Of a DNA stretch of 64,000 bases, positions 15,096 to 23,961 are shown in pieces. Positions within the stretch are counted from its first letter, which is position 1. Each line of letters opens with the position of its first letter. The stretch comes from Bacteroides nordii WAL 11050 = JCM 12987. Lineage in GTDB: Bacteria; Bacteroidota; Bacteroidia; Bacteroidales; Bacteroidaceae. Under the pieces are notes generated by a model that worked only from the letters and a program-made list of their open reading frames with translations, was not told the origin of the DNA and made no database searches. The DNA lies in assembly GCA_000613465.1 (NCBI GenBank), contig BAJA01000001.1:1-64000 (forward strand), given 5' to 3'. A program made the position numbers and the translations under genes.

Positions 15096-18000
15096 TTATT
15101 CTTTTACTACATTGACAAATAAAGAAAAATCGTCGAAATTAAGCTCCGTAGCGTCTTTTACCTCATCTGCCAAAGTCAGGGATGTACCCAAAACTTGGTT
15201 ACAAATATAATTATTATATTCTGTTACCGCATCATCTGTTTGTGGATTTTTAGAGATTGTTATCCGAATCTTGTCAGTTATTTCAAATCCACTTGATTTA
15301 CGAATATTCTGGATACGATTCACTAATTCACGGGCAATACCTTCACGGCGAAGTTCTTCAGTAACGGTAACTTCAAGGGCAACTGTCAGTTTACCTTCAT
15401 TTGCAACCAGCCATCCCGGTATATCTTCACTGATGATTTCTACATCTGCCGTTTCTATCACAGCTTCTGTTCCATCCAGATTCAGTGTATATTTACCGTT
15501 CTTTTCCAGTTCGGCGATAGCCTCTTGTGACATTTCTGCAACAGCAGCGGCTACGGCCTTCATCTGCTTTCCAAACTTCGGACCGAGTTTTTTGAAATCA
15601 CATTTCACTTTTTTCACCAATACACCGGCAGCACCATCTACAAACTTGATATCCTTTACATTCACCTCATTCATAATCAATGCTTTCACTGCTTCGATGT
15701 GAGCCTTCTGCTCTTCGTCTATTACAGGAACCATAATACATTGCAACGGCTGGCGAACTTTAATGTTTACCTTACGACGTAATGCCAATACCATAGAAGT
15801 GACGTCTTGTGCCATTTGCATACGTGCCTCCAACCCTTTGTCTATCATTTCCTCATTGTACTCAGGGAATTTAGCAAGGTGAATAGATACGACATTGTCA
15901 CGTCCGGTAGCAACAATCAAGTCGCTATATAAACGATCTGCATAGAACGGGGCAATCGGTGCCATTAGTTTGGCTACTGTTTCAAGACATGTGTACAGCG
16001 TTTGATAAGCAGACAATTTATCTTGTGTGAACTCACCTCCCCAGAAACGTTTACGGTTCAAACGAACATACCAGTTAGACAGATTATCGTTCACAAAATC
16101 TGAGATCAGTCGTCCTGCTTTGGTTGGTTCGTAATCATTGTAACAAGTGTCCACTTCTTTGATCAGTGTATTCAGTACAGAAAGTATCCAGCGATCTATT
16201 TCCGGACGTTCTTCCATAGGCACATCCGCTTCCTTGTATTCAAATCCATCTACATTGGCGTAAAGCGCAAAGAATGAATATGTATTATATAATGTACCAA
16301 AGAATTTACGACGAACTTCCTCGATACCATCTATATCAAACTTCAGGTTATCCCATGGCGAAGAGTTCGTTATCATATACCAACGCAACGGGTCGGAACC
16401 GTATTTTTCGATTGTAGAGAACGGATCAACAGCATTGCCCAGGCGCTTGGACATTTTATTCCCATTCTTATCCAGTACCAGGCCATTAGAGATAACAGCT
16501 TTATAAGATATGGTGTCGAATACCATTGTTGCAATAGCATGCAGTGTAAAGAACCATCCGCGTGTCTGGTCCACACCTTCTGCGATAAAGTCTGCCGGGT
16601 ATACCTCATGGCTGTCCAGCAATTCTTTATTTTCAAAAGGATAGTGAATCTGTGCATAGGGCATAGCGCCTGAATCAAACCATACGTCGATAAGGTCTGT
16701 CTCACGTTTCATAGGCTTTCCGTCTTCGGATACCAGGATGATATCATCCACATACGGACGGTGCAAATCTATTCTATCGTAATTATCATCTGTATATTGT
16801 CCCGGAACGAACCCTTTCTCTTTATAAGGATTAGATTTCATAAATCCGGCAGCTACCGATTTCTCTATTTCGTTGTATAACTCCTCTACAGATTCGATAC
16901 ATATTTCACTACTGTTATCTTCCGTACGCCAGATGGGTAGCGGAGTACCCCAATAACGAGAACGGCTCAGGTTCCAGTCATTCAAATTTTCCAGCCATTT
17001 GCCAAAACGTCCTGTTCCGGTAGATTCCGGTTTCCAGTTGATTGTTTTGTTCAGCTCTATCATACGGTCTTTGCAGGCAGTAGAACGAATAAACCAACTA
17101 TCCAACGGGTAGTACAATACCGGTTTGTCCGTACGCCAGCAGTGCGGATAGTTGTGCACATGCTTTTCTATTTTGAATGCCAGGTTGTTGGCTTTCATCA
17201 TCATGCAAATACTCACATCCAATGACTCATCCTGATCAGTAAGATTCGGATCATAGGCATTCTTTACGAAACGCCCTGCGTATTCTTTATATAGTTCTAC
17301 GTTAACCCGCTCTTTTACAAACGTTTCGTCCAGTTCATTTAAAGTATAGAATTTACCGGTAAGATCTACCATAGGGCGGAGCTCACCTTTCTTATTGATA
17401 AACTGCAAAGGAGGAACGCCGGCTGCTTTTGCTACCTGAGCATCGTCTGCACCAAATGTCGGAGCAATATGTACGATACCTGTACCATCCTCAGTGGTTA
17501 CATAATCACCCAAGATGACGCGGAATGCACCCTCGCCTGGGTTAACCCATGGGATCAGTTGCTCATATTCCATACCTACAAGGTCAGTGCCTTTATATTC
17601 GGCTATTACTTTGAATGGAACCAACTTGTCACCAGGCTTATAGTCTTCAAGCTTCAGTTCGGCAGCTTTTGGGTTGAAGTGAGCATTCAGTAATTGCTTT
17701 GCTAATATCACTGTGATTGGCTGGCCGGTATATGCATTGTATGATTGTACAGCTACATAATCTATTTTGGGACCTACGCAAAGCGCAGTATTTGAAGGCA
17801 GAGTCCATGGCGTAGTAGTCCATGCAAGGAAGAAAGGAGTCCCCCACTCTGTCATTTCAGGTTTAGGGTTCTTCATCTTGAACTGTGCTACTACAGTTGT
17901 ATCTTTCACATCGCGATAGCAACCCGGTTGGTTTAACTCGTGTGAGCTCAATCCTGTTCCGGCAGCTGGAGAATAGGGCTGAATAGTGTATCCTTTGTAA

Positions 18001-18521
18001 AGTAATCCTTTTTTATATAACTGTTTTAATAGCCACCACAAGGTTTCGATATAACGATTGTCATACGTGATATACGGATGTTGCATATCCACCCAATATC
18101 CCATTTTATGAGTCAGATCTTCCCATTCTTTGGTGAACTTCATCACATCTTTACGGCAGGCTGCATTATATTCGGCCACAGAAATAGTCTTACCGATATC
18201 CTCTTTTGTGATACCCATCGCTTTTTCCACCCCTAACTCTACAGGCAATCCATGTGTATCCCAACCGGCTTTACGTTTTACCTGATAGCCTTTCATCGTT
18301 TTGTATCGGCAGAAAATATCCTTGATAGAGCGAGCCATCACATGGTGAATGCCCGGCATTCCATTAGCTGAGGGAGGTCCTTCGTAAAATACAAACGAAG
18401 GGCAGCCTTCACGTTCTGTCATACTCTTGGCGAAAACCTGGTTTTCGTCCCATTTTTTCAATACGTCCTTATTTACCTGTGAAAGGTCGAACTGCGAATA
18501 TTCGGCGAACTTCTTGCTCAT
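15096..18521 (-). CDS. ileS: isoleucyl-tRNA synthetase
   Basis: A class I synthetase of 1141 aa, the long type found in Bacteroidetes. The HIGH-equivalent is GIHH (57-60) in PPSANGMPGIHH. The KMSKS loop reads NKMSKRLGNA. An editing domain lies between them, and an anticodon-binding and C-terminal region follow. It charges tRNA-Ile with isoleucine. Start at 18521 (MSKKFAEYSQFDLS), because the promoter box at 18586 lies inside the longer frame that opens at 18602 and so rules that start out. It heads the ileS-dksA-lspA-DUF4296 run. Confidence 0.95.
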   Translation of the reverse strand: MSKKFAEYSQFDLSQVNKDVLKKWDENQVFAKSMTEREGCPSFVFYEGPPSANGMPGIHHVMARSIKDIFCRYKTMKGYQVKRKAGWDTHGLPVELGVEKAMGITKEDIGKTISVAEYNAACRKDVMKFTKEWEDLTHKMGYWVDMQHPYITYDNRYIETLWWLLKQLYKKGLLYKGYTIQPYSPAAGTGLSSHELNQPGCYRDVKDTTVVAQFKMKNPKPEMTEWGTPFFLAWTTTPWTLPSNTALCVGPKIDYVAVQSYNAYTGQPITVILAKQLLNAHFNPKAAELKLEDYKPGDKLVPFKVIAEYKGTDLVGMEYEQLIPWVNPGEGAFRVILGDYVTTEDGTGIVHIAPTFGADDAQVAKAAGVPPLQFINKKGELRPMVDLTGKFYTLNELDETFVKERVNVELYKEYAGRFVKNAYDPNLTDQDESLDVSICMMMKANNLAFKIEKHVHNYPHCWRTDKPVLYYPLDSWFIRSTACKDRMIELNKTINWKPESTGTGRFGKWLENLNDWNLSRSRYWGTPLPIWRTEDNSSEICIESVEELYNEIEKSVAAGFMKSNPYKEKGFVPGQYTDDNYDRIDLHRPYVDDIILVSEDGKPMKRETDLIDVWFDSGAMPYAQIHYPFENKELLDSHEVYPADFIAEGVDQTRGWFFTLHAIATMVFDTISYKAVISNGLVLDKNGNKMSKRLGNAVDPFSTIEKYGSDPLRWYMITNSSPWDNLKFDIDGIEEVRRKFFGTLYNTYSFFALYANVDGFEYKEADVPMEERPEIDRWILSVLNTLIKEVDTCYNDYEPTKAGRLISDFVNDNLSNWYVRLNRKRFWGGEFTQDKLSAYQTLYTCLETVAKLMAPIAPFYADRLYSDLIVATGRDNVVSIHLAKFPEYNEEMIDKGLEARMQMAQDVTSMVLALRRKVNIKVRQPLQCIMVPVIDEEQKAHIEAVKALIMNEVNVKDIKFVDGAAGVLVKKVKCDFKKLGPKFGKQMKAVAAAVAEMSQEAIAELEKNGKYTLNLDGTEAVIETADVEIISEDIPGWLVANEGKLTVALEVTVTEELRREGIARELVNRIQNIRKSSGFEITDKIRITISKNPQTDDAVTEYNNYICNQVLGTSLTLADEVKDATELNFDDFSLFVNVVKE

Positions 18522-18585
18522 GACTATAGATACGATTTTACTATTTACAATTACAGTTGGAGGTACCCTCCTTATTTTAAGGGTG

Positions 18586-18617
18586 CAAATGTACAAAAAC
18601 ATTCGTTTGCATACAAG
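18586..18617 (-). promoter_or_regulatory. ileS promoter
   Basis: On the minus strand CTTG, 20 bp, TACATTTG (18586-18593) match the Bacteroides consensus. The leader to the ATG at 18521 holds the small palindrome GGAGGGTACCTCC. Confidence 0.65.
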
Positions 18618-18746
18618 AAAAGGCTTTTTAATTTCAATTTGGTAGAAATAGCCCTCTTGTGAAAAGACTCTAAAAAGCAGTAACCGGATAGAAACAAATT
18701 ACGTAAAACCTTGTTGTAGTGGGAAATTTTAAAACTATATAGGATT

Positions 18747-19796
18747 ATGAATTACGGTATAAGCGTATTATTCAGGGCTATTCCGTTGGCGATGGCTTTG
18801 TTGTGTTTCGGTTACGGGACATTTATCTATGTATTGGGGGACGATCCTAACCGTTTGGTAGCAGGCCCCGTTGTATTTTCATTGGGTATGATTTGCATTG
18901 CACTCTTTGCCACGGCTGCTACTATCATACGCCAGATAATTCATACATATGGACGAAATTCTCAATATGCTTTGCCTGTCATCGCCTATTTGGCTGCCGT
19001 AATTACAATCATTGGTGGTATTGTTCTCTTTACTTCTTCTGATGACTCCCATTCATTCGTCGCCGGGCATGTAGTGACCGGAGTAGGGTTAATTACAATT
19101 TGTGTGGCAACTGCTGCCACCTCTTCTACCCGTTTTTCTTTGATTCCCACCAATGCTAAAGATACAGGACATAATATTCCTCAGAAAGCTTTTACAGCCG
19201 GACAAGAACGTATTTTAAAAGGAATAGCTATTATGGCATCTGGTGTTGCCTGGATATGGGCTTTCTTTCTGTTGGGGCAAAGTGAAATACATCCCGCTTA
19301 CTTCGTGGTTGGACATGTAATGGTGGGGCTTGCTTGTATTTGTACCAGTCTGATTGCTTTGGTAGCAACCATTGCCCGTCAGGTAAGGAATGTATATTCG
19401 GCTACAGAGCGTAACCGATGGCCCAAACTGGTACTGTTAATGGGGACTATTTCTTTTGTTTGGGGAGTATTTGTTATTTTTGCTGATTCGAGTACTACAA
19501 ACGGAGTAATTGGTTATATAATGATTGGATTAGGATTGGTTTGCTACAGCATTTCCAGCAAAGTAATTTTGTTGGCCAAAGTTTGGCGGCATGAGTTTGC
19601 TTTATCCAGTCGCATTCCAATTATCCCTGTCCTGACAGCATTATCATGTTTGTTTTTAGCAGCGTTTACCTTTGAATTAGGAACCATTCACGAAGATTAT
19701 TTCATTCCTGCCCGTGTCTTGACAGGTTTGGGAGCTATTTGTTTTACTCTTTTTTCTATCGTCAGTATTCTGGAAAGTGGTACATCCTCCAAATAA
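18747..19796 (+). CDS. yhiM: YhiM-like inner-membrane protein (DUF2776)
   Basis: A 349-aa protein with about ten hydrophobic segments built from internal repeats; each pair ends with a VAGHVxxG-type signature (FVAGHVVTGVGLI, FVVGHVMVGLACI, GVIGYIMIGLGLV). This matches E. coli YhiM, a DUF2776 protein linked to acid survival. The transport substrate is unknown. It is a single gene with a 1-kb repeat-rich gap behind it. The symbol is by family likeness only. Confidence 0.7.
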   Translation: MNYGISVLFRAIPLAMALLCFGYGTFIYVLGDDPNRLVAGPVVFSLGMICIALFATAATIIRQIIHTYGRNSQYALPVIAYLAAVITIIGGIVLFTSSDDSHSFVAGHVVTGVGLITICVATAATSSTRFSLIPTNAKDTGHNIPQKAFTAGQERILKGIAIMASGVAWIWAFFLLGQSEIHPAYFVVGHVMVGLACICTSLIALVATIARQVRNVYSATERNRWPKLVLLMGTISFVWGVFVIFADSSTTNGVIGYIMIGLGLVCYSISSKVILLAKVWRHEFALSSRIPIIPVLTALSCLFLAAFTFELGTIHEDYFIPARVLTGLGAICFTLFSIVSILESGTSSK

Positions 19797-19899
19797 CGAA
19801 AAACATCATTTGTCTATTAATAATGCCGACAATCGAAGACTTTTCTTTGATTGCCGGCTTTTTATAGTAGTTGGCTATTGAGTTCAAAGCTACATGGAT

Positions 19900-20096
19900 A
19901 TGAGCAAAACTCACCACAGAGTAGCACAGAGTACTATTTATCTGATGAAACGCAGATTAACACATAAACACAGATTAAAAAATTGTATTTCTTTATCTTA
20001 GATTTGTTTCCCTTTGCGAAAATCTACGTTTCAATAAAGATTTAAACTCTGTGGAACTCCGTGTTACTCTGTGGTGAAATACACTCAAAACCGTAC
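19900..20096. repeat. MITE-like repeat, copy 1
   Basis: A ~197-bp unit, repeated at 20427-20626 in the same orientation with small indels. Its ends are inverted: TCACCACAGAGTA near 19911 and TACTCTGTGGTGA near 20078. It holds no ORF. No transposase is in the window, so mobility is only a guess. Together with the array at 20229 and copy 2 it fills the ~1-kb gap between yhiM and the resB remnant. Confidence 0.6.
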
Positions 20097-20228
20097 AGTG
20101 ACGAAGATTATGATCCTATCTTTTCGATGGAGGAAGTATCCGTAGATGGCATTGTTACCGTTGTCCGGTGTTGTACTTTGTCTTTCTCAGAAAGGAACGT
20201 TCCTTTCCCCGGTGTGCAGTCTTGTTTT

Positions 20229-20320
20229 AGATGTACATGTAAAGCAGCATGAGATGCACATGTTGTGCTGTCCCACATGCACATGTCGTACTGCTTTACA
20301 TGTACATCTAAAATAAGACT
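20229..20320. repeat. array of four 23-bp repeats (core RCATGYACATG-type)
   Basis: Boxes start at 20229, 20252, 20275 and 20298, exactly 23 bp apart: AGATGTACATG, AGATGCACATG, ACATGCACATG, ACATGTACATC. The cores are near-palindromic. Unit 1 with its flank is the inverted complement of unit 4, so the block can also fold as one long hairpin whose arms extend to about 20204 and 20330. Confidence 0.7.
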
Positions 20321-20426
20321 ACACACCGAGGCTTCATACGTTACTCTACGAGATAGCGCTTTATCAATACCAGAGAAAGAGACTGATAGCAATGACAAAC
20401 GCCATTAAGCTCAAAACAGAATAAAA

Positions 20427-20626
20427 ATGAGCAAAACTCACCGCAGAGTACTATTTATCTGATAAAACGCGGATTAACACAGATAAACACCGATTAAAAG
20501 GCTGTATTTCTTTATCTTAGATTTCTTCCCCTTTGCGAAAATCTGCGTTCATCTACGTTTCAATAAAGATTTAAACTCTGTGGAACTCCGTGTTACTCTG
20601 TGGTGAAATACACTCAAAACCATACA
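20427..20626. repeat. MITE-like repeat, copy 2
   Basis: Direct repeat of 19900-20096, differing by point changes, a missing 9-bp stretch near the left end and an extra ~9 bp in the middle. The stretch 20627-20816 that follows is AT-rich leader with no clear feature beyond a possible promoter for the downstream genes. Confidence 0.6.
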
Positions 20627-20816
20627 AAACTAGCCCTTAATTGATTTCAACAACTGATTCGTATTATTTATAAATCCGGAACCGTTTTCTTTTGTATCTC
20701 TTTTGATTTACCTATTAAATTTAATCCATAATTGTACTTAATACAAATTAGTTTGTTGCTTTATACGTTTATATGCATAATTTTAATTAGCTTTGTGGCG
20801 TTAAACGAAAACCATC

Positions 20817-21132
20817 ATGCACAAGCAATCATTATTAGCAACATTTTACTTTGCCTTGGCAGTATTGTTGCAAGCAACGATAGGTAATTTCCCGCTTTCT
20901 TTAGCATTTCCTTTTAATGTGATTTGGATTATGGCGTGGGGGTATTTGTTGCAGCATTTGTACAAAGAAGGCAGTAGGCCAATATTATCCCGTCTTTTTA
21001 TTAGCATCACACACAAGAATACTTTCTATTTCAATATTAATTGGAGGCAGTCCGATAATAGGTTCATTTCCCCAGCTATCTGATGTAGATGTTGCTTTTA
21101 TGTCCGGAGATTTATACAATCACAATAACTAA
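20817..21132 (+). pseudogene. N-terminal remnant of a ResB-like cytochrome c biogenesis protein, frameshifted
   Basis: The first frame (20817-21083) begins MHKQSLLATFYFALAVLLQ, then ATIGNFPLSLAFPFNVIWIM, the start of Bacteroides ResB-type proteins. A shift in the T run near 20998 restores the family sequence (RILSISILIGGSPIIGSFPQ), which ends in a stop at 21132. Only ~105 of the usual ~400 residues remain, so two membrane segments survive and the rest is gone. It directly precedes the tri-haem peroxidase gene. A short genuine membrane protein cannot be excluded. Confidence 0.55.
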
Positions 21133-21148
21133 CTAAAAAGAATGCACA

Positions 21149-22537
21149 ATGAAAAAGAGCACAAAACTAATTATCGCATTATTGGTAACAGTCGGGTTTC
21201 TGGCTGTCACCTATTGCGTAGTAAACAGAGCTCCGTCGCAGGAGCTTACTGCTGATGTACAAATGCAGGAGATTATTACCTCCGGTGGTTGTTTACGCTG
21301 TCACTCTTCCAATCCCGACCTTCCTTTTTATGCGAACTGGCCTGTTGCCAATGGTATGATTATGAAAGATGTCACTGCCGGTTATCGCACTTTTGACATG
21401 ACAGAAATGGCCGAAGCCTTAAAAGCTGGTAAATCTGTTGGTAAAGTAGCTTTAGCAAAGGTAGAGAAGGTAATGATGGATGGCAGAATGCCTTTGCATC
21501 AATATTATATGGTGCATTGGGGATCTACTACTACCGATGCGAAAAAAGAGATGGCACTTGCCTGGGTAAAACAACACCGTTTGGCATATTACGCTAATGG
21601 ACTTGCTGCTGCTGAATTTGCCAATGAACCCATACGTCCCATTGCAGATTCACTGCCGGTAGATATGCACAAAGTTGTTTTAGGAGATATGCTGTATCAT
21701 GATACCCGTCTTTCGGCAGACAATAGTATCTCCTGCGCTTCTTGTCATGGATTGAACACCGGCGGTGTAGATAACAAACGCTATTCTGAAGGGGTTGGCG
21801 GGCAATTTGGAGGTGTAAATGCACCTACTGTTTATAATGCAGCTTATAACTTCGTCCAGTTTTGGGATGGACGTGCTAATACACTGGCTGAACAAGCAGC
21901 CGGCCCTCCTTTAAATCCGGTAGAGATGGCTTGTCATTCTTTTGACGAAATTATAGCTAAGTTGCAGCAAGATGTTAACTTCACAAAAGCTTTTACAGAA
22001 GTATATCCGGAAGGTTATTCGGAAAAAAGTATAACCAATGCTATCGAAGAGTTTGAGAAGACACTGCTTACTCCCAACTCTCGTTTCGACCGTTATCTGA
22101 AGGGTGAGAAGAGTGCAATCAATGATACAGAACTGACTGGATATGAGCTTTTCAAAAAGTATGACTGTACAACATGCCATGTTGGTGAAACGCTTGGCGG
22201 ACAATCTTATGAGCTAATGGGAGTGAAAAGAGATTATTTCGCTGATCGCGGTTCGGAAATGACTGAAGAGGACAACGGACGTTTCAAACAGACTAAAACA
22301 GATCGTGACAAACACCGCTTTAAAGTTCCCGGTTTGAGAAATATTGCCTTAACAGCTCCTTATTTCCACGATGGAAGTATAAAAACAATGAAAGATGCTG
22401 TTGATTATATGGCAAAATATCAAGTAGATGCTATCTTATCTAATGAAGAGTTAGGCGAGATTGTAGCCTTTCTGGAAACTCTTACAGGAGAATATAAGGG
22501 TAAACCTTTGACTAATGATAATAGTAAGGAACTATAG
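21149..22537 (+). CDS. tri-haem cytochrome c peroxidase (CcpA/MauG family)
   Basis: A 462-aa periplasmic protein anchored by an N-terminal membrane segment (LIIALLVTVGFLAVTYCVV). A haem-binding domain with CLRCH (48-52) comes first, then the two-haem peroxidase fold with CASCH (about 195) and CTTCH (about 345). The segment FKVPGLRNIALTAPYFHDGS is typical of bacterial di-haem peroxidases. It should reduce H2O2 with electrons from the quinone pool or cytochrome c. The extra N-terminal haem is common in Bacteroidetes. A peroxiredoxin gene lies 540 bp on. Confidence 0.9.
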   Translation: MKKSTKLIIALLVTVGFLAVTYCVVNRAPSQELTADVQMQEIITSGGCLRCHSSNPDLPFYANWPVANGMIMKDVTAGYRTFDMTEMAEALKAGKSVGKVALAKVEKVMMDGRMPLHQYYMVHWGSTTTDAKKEMALAWVKQHRLAYYANGLAAAEFANEPIRPIADSLPVDMHKVVLGDMLYHDTRLSADNSISCASCHGLNTGGVDNKRYSEGVGGQFGGVNAPTVYNAAYNFVQFWDGRANTLAEQAAGPPLNPVEMACHSFDEIIAKLQQDVNFTKAFTEVYPEGYSEKSITNAIEEFEKTLLTPNSRFDRYLKGEKSAINDTELTGYELFKKYDCTTCHVGETLGGQSYELMGVKRDYFADRGSEMTEEDNGRFKQTKTDRDKHRFKVPGLRNIALTAPYFHDGSIKTMKDAVDYMAKYQVDAILSNEELGEIVAFLETLTGEYKGKPLTNDNSKEL

Positions 22538-22553
22538 ATTCCGGACTCTTAAA

Positions 22554-22599
22554 AATAAGTAAGGGGATGTATTGTCAACAATACATCCCCTTACTTATT
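22554..22599. terminator. bidirectional terminator between the peroxidase and RRM genes
   Basis: Two perfectly complementary 22-bp arms (starting AATAAGTAAGGGGATG) with a 2-nt centre sit between two convergent genes. Confidence 0.85.
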
Positions 22600-22616
22600 A
22601 CTTCTATATGAATGGA

Positions 22617-22862
22617 TTAGTTACGAGGCAAAGCTTCTTTTACTACCATTGCACGACCTTCATATTCAGCACCGTTCAGTTCTGAAATTACATGCTTAGC
22701 TTCATCGTCGTTAGGCATTTCTACAAATGCGAATCCTTTAGATTTACGAGTGTCACGGTCGATGATCAGTTTTACTGAATCTACTGTTCCATACTCTTCC
22801 ATTACCTGTCTCAGATCTGCTTCCTTAACACGATAGCTAAGGTTTCCAATGTACATGTTCAT
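22617..22862 (-). CDS. RRM-type RNA-binding protein (81 aa)
   Basis: One RNA-recognition motif makes up almost the whole protein. RNP2 is MYIGNL near the start and RNP1 is KGFAFVEM in the middle. Start at 22862 (MNMYIGNLSYRV) because the 14 codons before it in the longer frame are AT-rich leader sequence; Met3 is also possible. Such small RRM proteins act in Bacteroides as global RNA-binding regulators in place of Hfq. A second member is at 34156. Confidence 0.9.
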   Translation of the reverse strand: MNMYIGNLSYRVKEADLRQVMEEYGTVDSVKLIIDRDTRKSKGFAFVEMPNDDEAKHVISELNGAEYEGRAMVVKEALPRN

Positions 22863-23017
22863 AAAATACAAAAAATAAAAATTGATAAATAAATTTAGAA
22901 ACAAGAGAGGTTTGAAATTAAATCCGGATTCAACTGATTAGGTAGAAAATAGAGTATAATAAAACGATCCATTGTTTTCAGCGCAAATAACGTCATAATA
23001 TTTGGAATATCAACTAT

Positions 23018-23051
23018 AAAAGGGCATTTATTTTTTAATAAACACCCTTTT
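23018..23051 (-). terminator. terminator of the peroxiredoxin gene
   Basis: On the minus strand AAAAGGGTGTTTATT pairs with AATAAATGCCCTTTT (two G-U pairs) and runs into T residues. Confidence 0.7.
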
Positions 23052-23074
23052 TCATATTTTAGTATCTCTTTTTA

Positions 23075-23707
23075 TTAATGCTTGCTCAGGTAGTCAGCCA
23101 CTCCGTTTTCGGTTGCACTCATAGCATCCTTGCCTTTAGACCAGTTAGCCGGACAAACTTCACCGTATTCTTCAAAATGCTGCAACGCATCTACCATACG
23201 TAATACTTCATCTACATTGCGTCCTAATGGGAGGTCATTGATAACACAATGACGAACAATACCTTCTTTGTCAATTAAAAACAATCCACGGAAAGCTACC
23301 GGAGCCCCATCACATACCCAATTGCCATTTTCATCGGGAGCATAACTTCCAGCCAGTACTCCATAGCTCTCAGAGATTGATTTAGAGAAATCGGATACAA
23401 TAGGATATTTCACCCCCTGAATACCTCCTTCATTCTTCGGCATTTGCAGCCAGGAGTAATGTGAGTATTCGGAGTCCACTGAGCAACCTACCAAGGCAAC
23501 ATTCCGTTTTTCAAATTCGGCAAATTTTTCCTGGAAAGCATGCAGTTCGGTAGGACATACAAATGTAAAATCCATCGGATAGAAGAAAAATACTACATAC
23601 TTTTTACCCTTATATCGGTCCAGTGAGAAATTCGGAACGATTTCATGCCCATTGATTACTGCCGTGGCATTGAATTTCGGCGCTTGTTTTCCAATTAATG
23701 ATCTCAT
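23075..23707 (-). CDS. 2-Cys peroxiredoxin (AhpC/Prx1 type)
   Basis: A 210-aa thiol peroxidase that reduces H2O2 and organic peroxides. The peroxidatic Cys51 lies in MDFTFVCPTELHAF and the resolving Cys near 173 in GEVCPANW; GRNVDEVLRMVDALQHFEE is the conserved C-terminal helix. The length is typical of Prx1/AhpC. No ahpF lies beside it, so the reductant is probably thioredoxin. A long leader (23708-23961) holds no clear OxyR site that I could see. Confidence 0.92.
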   Translation of the reverse strand: MRSLIGKQAPKFNATAVINGHEIVPNFSLDRYKGKKYVVFFFYPMDFTFVCPTELHAFQEKFAEFEKRNVALVGCSVDSEYSHYSWLQMPKNEGGIQGVKYPIVSDFSKSISESYGVLAGSYAPDENGNWVCDGAPVAFRGLFLIDKEGIVRHCVINDLPLGRNVDEVLRMVDALQHFEEYGEVCPANWSKGKDAMSATENGVADYLSKH

Positions 23708-23860
23708 AATTATCTTCTGTTTTAGATGTTATTTAATGATTACCGGAAAAACAAAGTACACCGGTCTTTGTTCGTAAAACAAAGATTAACGATACATAAT
23801 ATTTCTCTATTTCGTATGAAAACACATTCGTAAACTATTGAATATCAACGATTATAAAAG

Positions 23861-23940
23861 TACGTACTTTATACATATAAACTATGCATTTTAAGTATGT
23901 GTTAATAACCTAATTAACGCATATTTAAAATGCATAGTCT
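23861..23940. repeat. imperfect palindrome, possible degenerate four-box array
   Basis: ACTATGCATTTTAA and TTAAAATGCATAGT form the outer arms of a hairpin (23881-23938). Six-mers TACGTA (23861), ATGCAT (23884) and ATGCAT (23930) fall on a 23-bp grid; the third grid point (23907) is degenerate. It lies downstream of xylE on the minus strand and may act as a terminator. Confidence 0.4.
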
Positions 23941-23961
23941 ATATATGAAAGAACCTATATA

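Noticed and set aside
18522..18602. 27-codon N-terminal extension of IleS
   Set aside because: A consensus promoter box (18586-18593) lies inside it, and MSKKFAEYSQ matches the family start.
20229..20320. Possible CRISPR array
   Set aside because: The units are 22-23 bp with no room for spacers of usual size, the count is four, and no cas gene is present.
20108..20398. ORFs within the repeat block near 20.1-20.4 kb
   Set aside because: They are made by the repeats and palindromes themselves and show no protein-like composition.
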